From NCBI RefSeq assembly GCF_030908465.1, contig NZ_CP133078.1:1612001-1676000 (forward strand): a stretch of DNA of 64,000 nucleotides, written 5' to 3'. The notes beneath the pieces were generated by a model that did no database searches, was not told the origin of the DNA, and worked only from the letters and a program-made list of their open reading frames with translations. Positions 40,438 through 49,300 of this stretch are shown here, piece after piece. A program made the position numbers and the translations under genes. Position 1 is the stretch's first letter. Every line of letters begins with the position of its first letter. Source of the stretch: Anaerotignum sp. MB30-C6 (GTDB lineage: Bacteria > Bacillota > Clostridia > Lachnospirales > Anaerotignaceae).

Positions 40438-42232
40438 AAACTGCTTCCTCCCCTTCAAATTGATTGCGGTAAAGGTCGAAGTAAAACCCTTTTTTCTTCA
40501 TTAACTCTTCATGGTTACCACGTTCTATAATTTTACCATGATTAATTACTGCTATTAAATCTGCATCCTTTATTGTACTTAAACGATGAGCGATGACAAA
40601 GTTAGTACGCCCTTTCATGAGATTTTGCATTGCTTCTTGTATTTTCATCTCAGTTCGAGTATCTACGCTACTGGTTGCCTCATCAAGAATCAATACCGAC
40701 GGGTTTGCTAGAATTGCTCTGGCGATGGCCAGCATCTGCCGCTGACCTTGGCTTAAGTTGCCGCCACCGTCAGATAGAACGGTATCATAGCCATCAGGTA
40801 ATCGTCGTATAAACTCATGGGCATTGGCAAGTTTTGCCGCTTGTTTTATTTCCTCATCCGTGGCATTTAGCCTACCATAGCGAATATTCTCACGAATGGT
40901 ATCGGTAAATAAATAAGTGTCTTGTAAAACAATGCCTAAGTTAGAGCGTAAACTCCTTCGCTTGATGTCCATAATATTATGACCATCAATGGTAATGATC
41001 CCTGAATCAATATCATAGAAGCGTGTCAGTAAATTGATAATTGTGGTTTTACCCGCTCCTGTTGGCCCAACAAATGCAATGGTTTGGCCTGGCTTTGCGT
41101 ATAGGTTTACATCTTTTAAGATAGGATGACCTTCTTCATAAGAAAAGTTTACGTTGGAAAGAACCACGTCCCCTTCTACCTCCGTAAGCTCTGCGGAATG
41201 AGGGGTGTCTTTTAACTCTTCTTGCTCATCTAAAACCTCAAATACTCGCTCTGCCCCAGCGAAAGCAGCCATCATAGAGTTTACCTGATTTGCTAATTCA
41301 TTCAAAGGCCTGGTAAATTGCCTGGAATAAATAATAAAGTTAGAAATGATGCCTAGGGTCATTGGCATCCCCATAACCATCATTAAGCCCCCTGTAGCCA
41401 CTACAATGGCATAGGTCATATTGTTCAGTGCCATCATAATCGGACCAATCATACCGGAAAAAATCTCCGCACGTACGCCAACCTCTAGTAGGTCTGAGTT
41501 TCGTTTAGAAAAAGTTTCTGTCATTTCTTCTTCCTGACAAAACACCTTTACTACCTTCTGTCCCGAAATAATTTCTTCAATGTGGCCGTTTAGCTTCCCT
41601 AATCGCTCCTGTTTTTCCTTATAATATTTTTTGGAGCGGGTGGTTACCACTTTTGTAGCAATAATCATAATTGGGATTGCCACAGCAGAGGCAAGAGTCA
41701 AAGGAACGCTTAAATAAAGCATCATGGCAAACGTCCCTAGGAGGGTAAGCACACTTTGAAAAACTTGAGATATGCTGTAGTTCAGTGCCATAGAGATATT
41801 ATCCACGTCATTGGTAACACGGCTCATTAATTCACCATGGGTGGTGGTATCAAAATACTTTAAGGGGAGCCTTTGTATTTTATCAAACAACTCTTTTCGG
41901 ATACTGGCTACAACATTTTGTCCTACCACTAAAAATAGATAACTTTGAAGCCATGTACACAAAGACGTACCTACATAAATCATAAAAAGGGTAGTACAAA
42001 CCCTTGCTAACCCCTGAAAATCCAAGGTTACAATGTGTTCGTCAATGGCTATACCAATGAAACGTGTTGCATAAACGGTTCCAATGGTAACAAAAGCAAT
42101 ACAAATTATGGAGATTGCTTGGTATAACCAATATTTGTTAAGATATTTTAAAAGTCTACCAAGGGTTTTCATTGTGTCCTTAGATTTTTTAGGAGCCACA
42201 GGAGGCTGCCCTGCCATTCGTGCTTTAGACAT
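40436..42232 (-). CDS. Heterodimeric ABC exporter subunit with consensus ATP site
   Basis: 598-residue ABC half-transporter: six membrane helices in the first 330 residues, then a nucleotide-binding domain with GPTGAGKTT (near 390), LSQGQRQM signature, DEATSSVD with catalytic Glu, and the H-loop IAHRLST. Together with the next gene it forms a drug or lipid exporter of the LmrCD/TM287-288 type. An N-terminal extension of about 30 residues precedes the first helix. Overlaps the partner by 8 nt and is preceded by GGGG sites. Substrate unknown; control by the MarR gene suggests toxic compounds. Confidence 0.93.
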   Translation of the reverse strand: MSKARMAGQPPVAPKKSKDTMKTLGRLLKYLNKYWLYQAISIICIAFVTIGTVYATRFIGIAIDEHIVTLDFQGLARVCTTLFMIYVGTSLCTWLQSYLFLVVGQNVVASIRKELFDKIQRLPLKYFDTTTHGELMSRVTNDVDNISMALNYSISQVFQSVLTLLGTFAMMLYLSVPLTLASAVAIPIMIIATKVVTTRSKKYYKEKQERLGKLNGHIEEIISGQKVVKVFCQEEEMTETFSKRNSDLLEVGVRAEIFSGMIGPIMMALNNMTYAIVVATGGLMMVMGMPMTLGIISNFIIYSRQFTRPLNELANQVNSMMAAFAGAERVFEVLDEQEELKDTPHSAELTEVEGDVVLSNVNFSYEEGHPILKDVNLYAKPGQTIAFVGPTGAGKTTIINLLTRFYDIDSGIITIDGHNIMDIKRRSLRSNLGIVLQDTYLFTDTIRENIRYGRLNATDEEIKQAAKLANAHEFIRRLPDGYDTVLSDGGGNLSQGQRQMLAIARAILANPSVLILDEATSSVDTRTEMKIQEAMQNLMKGRTNFVIAHRLSTIKDADLIAVINHGKIIERGNHEELMKKKGFYFDLYRNQFEGEEAV

Positions 42233-43961
42233 CCAGTACCACCCCTTTCTTTATTTGTGATTGGTAAATCTCTTGATAATCCAAGCTAGTTTCCATAAGA
42301 TAATTATGGTCACCTTCGGCTACAATCTTTCCATCTTGCAGCACCAAAATCTTATCCGCATCCTTAATGGAGCTAATTCTTTGGGCTATAATAAATTTTG
42401 TACAGCGGCTATGGGATTCTTTCATAGACTGTCGAATTCTTTTTTCCGTTAGAGAATCAACGGCACTGGTGCTATCATCAAAAATAATGATGCTTGGATT
42501 TTTAATCAAAGCTCTGGCAATGGAAATACGCTGTTTTTGTCCACCAGAAACATTTACCCCTTTTTGACCCAGCTCTGTATCATACCCATTGGGTAACTCC
42601 ATAATAAAATCATGGGCCTGGGCTGCTTTTGCCGCTGCCACAACATCTTCTTCAGTTGCGTGTTTGTTACCCCACTTAATATTATCCCGAATGGTTCCTG
42701 TGAATAAAATCGTTTCCTGCAAAACAACAGAAACTCTGTTTCGTAACTCATGAATGGCATAATGCCGCACATCAACGCCATCTATATAAATTGCTCCTTC
42801 CGAAACATCATATAGTCGAGGCATAAGGTTTACTAACGTAGACTTACCAGAACCCGTTTCACCAAGAATGCCTATGGTCTCACCTGAATTTACGGTAAAG
42901 CTTATTTCATCCAGAACAGGCTCTCCACTGCCACCCTTATAGCGAAAGGATACATTTTTATAGGCAACTTCCCCCAGAGTCTTTTCTGGCACAACTGGAT
43001 TTTTAGGATCAACAATATCAATCTCCTCATTTAAGACTTCATTTACACGGTTAATTGAAATCTGCGCCCTTGAGATGTTCATAAACACCATGGCAAGCAT
43101 CATCAATGCCAAGAGCATTTGCATTAAGTAGCTAATGAAAGCCATGATTTCCTCTATCTTCATGGTTCCATCATATACTTGTATCCCGCCAAACCAAAGA
43201 ATTGCAATAATGGAAATATTCAAAATAAGCATCATAGCAGGCAGCATAAGTAAAACAATACGAAACGCCTTTACACCAGTCTCTTTATAGTCCTCATTGG
43301 TAATATGAAACTTCCCTATTTCATAATCATGGCGAACAAAAGCCTTAACAACACGCATACCAGCCAAACATTCTCGCATGACAGTATTTACCCCATCTAA
43401 TTTTTCTTGAACCAACTTAAACTTGGGCATGCCCTTCCTCATGACAAAAAAGGTTACCAATGCTAAAATGACAATCGCAGCAACAAGTATCAGCGATAGC
43501 TTTGCATTGATCGTAAAGGCCATAATCAAGCTACCAAAGCAAAGGAGTGGCGCCCGAATTAGCATTCGCAAAGACATCAAAATAACCATTTGTATCTGGG
43601 TAATATCATTGGTTAATCGAGTGATTAAGGATGGGGTCTGAAACGTATCTATATTATGGAATGAAAAGTCCTGAATCTTTTCAAATAAGGCTTTTCTTAA
43701 ATCCGTGCCTGCCCGCTGACTAACGATGCTGGCAGTTATTAAACATCCAATACCTCCTGCAACTCCTAAAATTGCAATAAAAATCATTGCTACACCCAGT
43801 TTCAATATATAATTACTGTCTTGGGTAGCTACACCGTTATTGATTAATAAGGTCATCATTTTGGGCATAATTAATTCCGCTGCGGCCTCAATCAACATGA
43901 GTAATGGTGCCAAAATCGCCAAGGTTTTATATGGCTTCATGTACTTTAATATTACCTTCAA
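42225..43961 (-). CDS. Heterodimeric ABC exporter subunit with degenerate ATP site
   Basis: 578-residue partner half-transporter with six membrane helices then an NBD: GETGSGKST Walker A, VSGGQKQR signature, but FDDSTSAVD replaces the catalytic Glu after Walker B with Asp, and the H-loop His is Gln (IAQRISS). Such asymmetry is known for heterodimeric exporters, where one site is non-hydrolytic. It starts at TTG 43961, overlapping the MarR stop as TTGA, so regulator and transporter are translationally coupled. Confidence 0.93.
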   Translation of the reverse strand: MKVILKYMKPYKTLAILAPLLMLIEAAAELIMPKMMTLLINNGVATQDSNYILKLGVAMIFIAILGVAGGIGCLITASIVSQRAGTDLRKALFEKIQDFSFHNIDTFQTPSLITRLTNDITQIQMVILMSLRMLIRAPLLCFGSLIMAFTINAKLSLILVAAIVILALVTFFVMRKGMPKFKLVQEKLDGVNTVMRECLAGMRVVKAFVRHDYEIGKFHITNEDYKETGVKAFRIVLLMLPAMMLILNISIIAILWFGGIQVYDGTMKIEEIMAFISYLMQMLLALMMLAMVFMNISRAQISINRVNEVLNEEIDIVDPKNPVVPEKTLGEVAYKNVSFRYKGGSGEPVLDEISFTVNSGETIGILGETGSGKSTLVNLMPRLYDVSEGAIYIDGVDVRHYAIHELRNRVSVVLQETILFTGTIRDNIKWGNKHATEEDVVAAAKAAQAHDFIMELPNGYDTELGQKGVNVSGGQKQRISIARALIKNPSIIIFDDSTSAVDSLTEKRIRQSMKESHSRCTKFIIAQRISSIKDADKILVLQDGKIVAEGDHNYLMETSLDYQEIYQSQIKKGVVLDV

Positions 43962-44449
43962 TCCTGTTCCCCCATTTCCTGCAAGTCCTTATTTACATTC
44001 TCTAGAATCCGTGCTAACATACCCAAGCATACGTCCTTTTCCTCCTTAGAGAAGCCACGAAAGCCCACCTCGTCTATAGTTGCACCTTTTTCAATAAATT
44101 CACGAAATTTGTTCTTGCCCTTTTCCGTTATACTTACCCGCATACTTCGCATATCATTTTCATCACGAATACGTTCAACCAGTTCATCCCGTTCCATTCT
44201 TTTTAAAACATCTGTCATAGACCCAGGTTTGATTCGGATGAATTCACAAAGCTCTTTTTGCGTTTGTAGATTCTTCGCAGTCAAAGACATTAATATCGGT
44301 GGTTGCCCAGCAGAAAGCCCAATTTCCTGGGCACTACGCATCATGTATATATGATATAGTCTAAGCAGTGCGTTCATGGTAAAGGAAAAATCCGTTGTAT
44401 GTTTCCCCATTGCCTCTCTCTTTTTTGCTAATCTTTCAGAAAAATTCAT
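43958..44449 (-). CDS. MarR-family transcriptional repressor
   Basis: 163-residue winged-helix dimeric repressor: helix-turn-helix core (LTAKNLQTQKELCEFIRIKPGSMTDVLKRMERDELVER) and wing (RDENDMRSMRVSITEKG). First gene of an operon with the exporter pair, which it probably represses until a toxic ligand binds. Start 44449 has GGGAGGG at 6 nt; a further-upstream ATG (44512) lacks one. The tandem TTAG-N4-CTAA boxes at its promoter are the likely operator. Confidence 0.92.
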   Translation of the reverse strand: MNFSERLAKKREAMGKHTTDFSFTMNALLRLYHIYMMRSAQEIGLSAGQPPILMSLTAKNLQTQKELCEFIRIKPGSMTDVLKRMERDELVERIRDENDMRSMRVSITEKGKNKFREFIEKGATIDEVGFRGFSKEEKDVCLGMLARILENVNKDLQEMGEQD

Positions 44450-44621
44450 TGCTATCCCTCCCACTAAAACACTTGTACTATTATTCTCTATATTATCTTT
44501 ATAAAACCCCATTCTAATTGTTTATCCTCATTTACTAACCCATAATGAATCTTTTTTGTGAAATTAATATCAGAACTTATCTATGTAGTGGCACATTTTC
44601 TTCTAATTATAAACAAAAAAA

Positions 44622-44659
44622 TAGTTAGAACTCTAATCAATTGATTAGGTGTCTAACTA
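44622..44659. promoter_or_regulatory. Double MarR-type operator, 38-bp near-palindrome
   Basis: Arms TAGTTAGA and TCTAACTA flank the 16-bp perfect palindrome CTAATCAATTGATTAG, with 3-bp mismatched linkers on each side. Within it two TTAG-N4-CTAA boxes (44625-44636 and 44645-44656) have centres 20 bp apart, about two helical turns. The site covers the predicted start of marR transcription. Confidence 0.75.
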
Positions 44660-44686
44660 TTCTATCACGCTGATTTCATTTGTCAA
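44659..44686 (-). promoter_or_regulatory. Sigma-A promoter of the marR-exporter operon
   Basis: Minus strand: TTGACA, 16-bp spacer, TAGAAT. The -10 abuts the double operator; leader about 200 nt. Confidence 0.75.
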
Positions 44687-44694
44687 GAAAAATT

Positions 44695-45348
44695 TTATAA
44701 AACATATTCAAACATAAATACAATATGGCAACTACTACCAACCATTACAAAAACATGGAAAATTTCGTGAAAGCCAAAGTTCTTAAAAGTAATATTGGGC
44801 TTTTTTAATCCATAAATTACAGCACCAACGGTATATGCAATACCCCCAGCCAATAGGAGACCAACCCCTTGCCAGCTAACGGCTTTTTCTAATGGAACAA
44901 AGACAATTACGGCTAACCAACCCATAACAACATAAATCAGCGTAGATAGCCATCTTGGTGCATTCATCCAGAAAATTTTAAGCAGAATTCCTGCCAAAGC
45001 AAATGCCCAGATCAAGACTAACATGCTCCAGCCCCACCTGCCATGTAAAGAAACTAGGCAAATTGGTGTGTACGTACCTGCAATTAATACAAAAATCATC
45101 ATATGGTCAATGCGTCGCAAAATATTGGTTTTGTTTTGAGGCAGCTGCAATGTATGATAAATTGTACTGGCTCCGTATAATAATAATAATGAAATACCAA
45201 AAACTGCGAAGCCCCACTGATGCCAAACGCTTGCCTCCAGTTTTGCTTCTTGCATCAACAATACAAAACAGGGGATTACAGCAAGAAAACCGATAAAATG
45301 TGTTAATGCGCTCACTGGGTCTTTTACTTTCAATTTTAAATTTTTCAT
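44695..45348 (-). CDS. Hemolysin III / PAQR-like membrane protein
   Basis: 217-residue seven-helix integral membrane protein of the hemolysin III (YqfA-like) branch of the CREST/PAQR superfamily. It retains the presumed metal site: STIYH in the second helix region, RIDH, and the C-terminal HEIFH...SSCH histidines. Members are putative metal-dependent hydrolases or membrane-homeostasis proteins; haemolysis is not a reliable function. GGAGAGG precedes the ATG. Probably monocistronic. Confidence 0.93.
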   Translation of the reverse strand: MKNLKLKVKDPVSALTHFIGFLAVIPCFVLLMQEAKLEASVWHQWGFAVFGISLLLLYGASTIYHTLQLPQNKTNILRRIDHMMIFVLIAGTYTPICLVSLHGRWGWSMLVLIWAFALAGILLKIFWMNAPRWLSTLIYVVMGWLAVIVFVPLEKAVSWQGVGLLLAGGIAYTVGAVIYGLKKPNITFKNFGFHEIFHVFVMVGSSCHIVFMFEYVL

Positions 45349-45447
45349 AGCAGCCTCTCCTTGATGTAGTTTTCAATACTACATATCATTATATCCATAT
45401 ACTAGCACATTATTTACAATAACGCAAGAAGAATTTGTAAGAAAATC

Positions 45448-45476
45448 TTGATACATAGTTTGAATTACTATATAAT
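45448..45476 (+). promoter_or_regulatory. Strong sigma-A promoter of the DUF1836 gene
   Basis: TTGATA (45448-45453), 17-bp spacer, TATAAT (45471-45476). Confidence 0.82.
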
Positions 45477-45524
45477 AGAAACCAAAAGATAATGTTATTC
45501 ATTTATCAGAATTGAGGTGAACAG

Positions 45525-46106
45525 ATGACCACATTAGATAAGATTATTGAAACCTTTACGCAACAAATTAAGTTTTCAGGAATTATCGAAATCGAAGATA
45601 TCCCCAATATTGATTTATATATGGATCAAGTAACGACATTTATGGATAAGGCTTTAGAGCAATATAAACGCTATGAAGAGGATAAGATTTTAACCAAAAC
45701 CATGATTAACAATTATACAAAGGCTAAAATCTTCCCTGCTCCTGTTAAAAAGAAGTATAGCCGCACTCATATCATGCTTTTGATTATGATTTATCATTTA
45801 AAATCCGTCCTTTCCATCAGAGATATTGGAATTCTATTTCAACCGGTACTTTCAGTAAAGTCAATTGAAGAACAAGAGGAACTCATTCGCAATTTATACG
45901 AAGGCTTTACCAAGCTGCAACTTACCACACGACAGTTTATGCAATCTTCTGCGGAAGGTATCAAAGATACCACTACACCAGCAAAGGATATTTTAGAAGA
46001 ATATAAAGACGAAAAAATCAAAAAAATATTATTGGTATTGCTTCTTGCAATTCGTGCAAACGCTGAAAAACAATTGGCAGAAAGAGTTTTGGACTTATAT
46101 TTTTAA
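45525..46106 (+). CDS. DUF1836 protein, predicted DNA-binding, function unknown
   Basis: 193-residue soluble, largely helical protein. The segment LTKTMINNYTKAKIFPAPVKKKYSRTHIMLLIMIYHLKSVLSI (split here as TMINNY, KKKYSRTHI and LKSVLSI motifs) is the hallmark of the DUF1836 family, which resembles a MerR-like helix-turn-helix with a Tyr/Lys-rich recognition region. Role in the cell is unknown. It has its own promoter and terminator. GAGGTG lies upstream of the ATG. Confidence 0.85.
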   Translation: MTTLDKIIETFTQQIKFSGIIEIEDIPNIDLYMDQVTTFMDKALEQYKRYEEDKILTKTMINNYTKAKIFPAPVKKKYSRTHIMLLIMIYHLKSVLSIRDIGILFQPVLSVKSIEEQEELIRNLYEGFTKLQLTTRQFMQSSAEGIKDTTTPAKDILEEYKDEKIKKILLVLLLAIRANAEKQLAERVLDLYF

Positions 46107-46114
46107 TTAATCAT

Positions 46115-46150
46115 AAAGCGAACCCACTATTTAAGTTGGATTCGCTTTTT
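46115..46150 (+). terminator. Terminator of the DUF1836 gene
   Basis: AAAGCGAA pairs with TTCGCTTT, followed by TT. Confidence 0.8.
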
Positions 46151-46320
46151 CCATTTTCAACCCCAATCTATTACCGCTGTACCCCTCCTCTCTTATTTTA
46201 ATTAATTCTCTTTTACAAAATGTAAATACAATGAAATTTAATTACAGCATGAACTTACTTTGCATAGGGCAAATACTTTAAAACCTCTGATTGCTTCTAA
46301 ATAAATTTGTATCATGACAT

Positions 46321-46368
46321 AAAAAACCCCCTTTTGTTAGATTTATTCTCTAACGAAAAGGGAGTTTT
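46321..46368 (-). terminator. polC terminator
   Basis: Minus-strand AACTCCCTTTTCGTTAGA pairs with TCTAACAAAAGGGGGTT, then a T run. Confidence 0.88.
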
Positions 46369-46386
46369 CATTTATACTTAAATGAG

Positions 46387-49300
46387 TTAAAACAAACTAA
46401 GCTGATTTGTTTCAGGAATTCCATCCAGCACACCGTTTTCTTTTAATAAATCAATGAGAGAACGGCCAAGGGATGTTCTGTTTTTCAACTCTTCTAATGT
46501 ATTAAATTCTCCTTCTTTCCTACCCTCAAGAATACTTTCAGCAGCATTGGTGCCTAAGCCTTGGAGTGAATTAAAAGGCGGAATCAATCCTTCCTCTGTT
46601 ACAATAAACTTCTTGCTATCAGATTGATAAAGATCCATAGGTAAAAACTTGAATCCACGGGCATAAAACTCAACGATAATTTCCAATACTGTCAGTTTGT
46701 TTTTATCCTTTGTTGTTGCCTCCATCCCCTTTGCATGGATATCTTTAATGGCTTCTTTTGCTTTATCTATCCCCTTACACATAATTGCATAGTCAAAGTC
46801 ATCACTGGCTCTTACGGTAAAATATGCAGCATAATATGCCTTTGGATAATGGATTTTAAAATAGGCAATGCGAAACGCCATCATTACATAAGCAGCAGCA
46901 TGGGCCTTAGGGAACATATATTTAATCTTCTGGCAGGATTCAATATACCAATCTGGTACATTGCAAGCCTTCATATCTACAATATCCTCATCGGTCAGCC
47001 CTTTGCCTTTACGCACTTTCTCCATGATTTTAAAGGATTTCTTTTTGTCAACCCCTTTATTGATTAAGTAGATCATAATACTATCACGGGTTGATATGGT
47101 TTCCTTAAGGGTAATGGTACCACTTTCAATTAAAGTTTGGGCATTGCCCAACCACACATCAGTTCCATGGGAAAGGCCCGAAATACGCAGTAAATCCGCA
47201 AAGGATTTTGGCTTTGTATCTAAAAGCATTCCTCGAACAAACTTTGTACCAAATTCGGGGATGCCCAAAGTACCTGTTTTACAGTTTATGTCCTCCTCGG
47301 TAACACCCAAAGCCTTTGGCGATTCAAATAAAGACATGGTTTCGGGATCACCCAAGGGAACGGTCTGGGGGTTCACCCCCGTTAAATCATACAGCATACG
47401 AATAACCGTCGGGTCGTCATGACCCAAAAGGTCAAGCTTCAGCAAACGGCCACTTATGGAGTGATAGTCAAAGTGAGTGGTGGTGATTTTGGATTTCATA
47501 TCGTTGGCTGGTCGTTGTATGGGACAAAATTCAAATATATTATGATCATTGGGCACGACCATCAGCCCCCCTGGATGCTGACCCGTAGTTCTTTTAATGC
47601 CTGTACAACCCATAACCAAACGGTTAATTTCCGCATTATGTACCGTTTGTTCTCGTTCATCGAAATATTTTTTTACAAAGCCATAGGCGGTTTTATCTGC
47701 AAGGGTACCAATCGTCCCAGCTTTAAACACATGTTCGGAACCAAACAATTCTTCCGTATAGGCATGGGCACACTGCTGATACTCTCCAGAGAAGTTTAAG
47801 TCGATATCCGGCTCCTTGTCCCCCTCAAAGCCAAGGAAGGTTTGGAAGGGAATGTCATGCCCATCCTTATGAAGCTTTTCACCACAAACAGGGCAGTTTT
47901 TCTCAGGCATATCACAGCCACAAGCCTCTTCCATGGCGTAAGCCTTAACGGTTTCAGAATCAAAGTCTGAATATTTACAACTAGGGCAAACATAATGAGG
48001 TGGCAAGGAATTTACCTCGGTAATCCCCGCCATATTCGCCGCAAAGGAAGATCCAACGGAACCACGAGAACCGACCAAATACCCATCCTCAACAGACTTC
48101 CACACTAATTTCTGGGCAATAATATAAAGTACCGCATAGCCGTTACTGATAATGGAATTCAGCTCCGTTTCCAGCCTATCCTGTACAATGGCAGGCAGAG
48201 GGTCACCATAAATAGAATGGGCTTTATCCATACAAATCTGCCGTAGTTCATCATCGGCACCTTCAATTTTAGGTGGGAAGGTTTCATCTGGAATTGGCTT
48301 GATCTTCTCAATCCGCTCTGCAATCAGGTTCGTATTAGTGATTACCACTTCCTTTGCTTTTTCTTCCCCTAAATAAGCAAACTCCTCCAGCATTTCTTCT
48401 GTCGTGCGGAAAAATAAAGGAGGTTGATTTTCTGCATCTGAAAAACCTTCAGCCGCCATGATAATTTTTCTATAAACCTTATCATCAGGTTCTAAAAAAT
48501 GAACATCGCAGGTAGCAACCACAGGCTTATCATACTTTTCACCTAAAGCGACTATTTTCCGATTCATCTCAATTAAATCATCCATAGATTTTATTGCATC
48601 AACCTTAGGTGAGTCAATCATAAAGCGGTTATTCCCTAAGGGCTGTATCTCCAAATAGTCATAAAAACGAACGATGCTTTCTATAACTTCCTTGGATGCA
48701 CTATCTAACAAGGCACGATAAAGTTCCCCTGCTTCACAAGCACTGCCTAAAATCAGCCCTTCACGCAAACGCATGAGCTGACTTTTGGGAATGCGTGGTC
48801 TTCTAAAGAAATAATCAATATGGGATAAAGAAACCAATTCATATAGATTTCGCAGACCTGTATAGTTTTCAACCAAAATAATGGCATGATTTGCCCGTAG
48901 CTTTTTATAGTTAACGGTACGGCTAGAGAAGATGTTCACCTCATCCAAGGTAAAAACCTTCTTTTCCACAAGTCTATCTATAAATTTTAAAAACATTTCC
49001 GCCGTTGCCTCAGCATCATTTACTGCTCTATGGTGCCCTACAAGGGAAATATCTAAATGCTCGCAAACGATATTTAGTTTATGCTTATTTAATTCTGGTA
49101 ACAAAGTTCTCGCCAATTCCAAGGTATCCAAAACTGTATTGCCTACCTCTAGATTGCAATATCTCTCCGCCGCCACACGAATAAAGCCCATGTCAAAGTT
49201 TGCGTTATGGGCTACCAAAACAGCATCTTTGGTAAATTCTAAGAACTCAGGTAAGGCTTCCTGTATCTTTGGGGCATCCGCAACCATTGCATCGGTTATC

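Noticed and set aside
44695..45348. Hemolysin III as a toxin or virulence gene
   Set aside because: The family name is historical; motifs indicate a PAQR-like membrane protein with probable metal site, so no toxin call is made.
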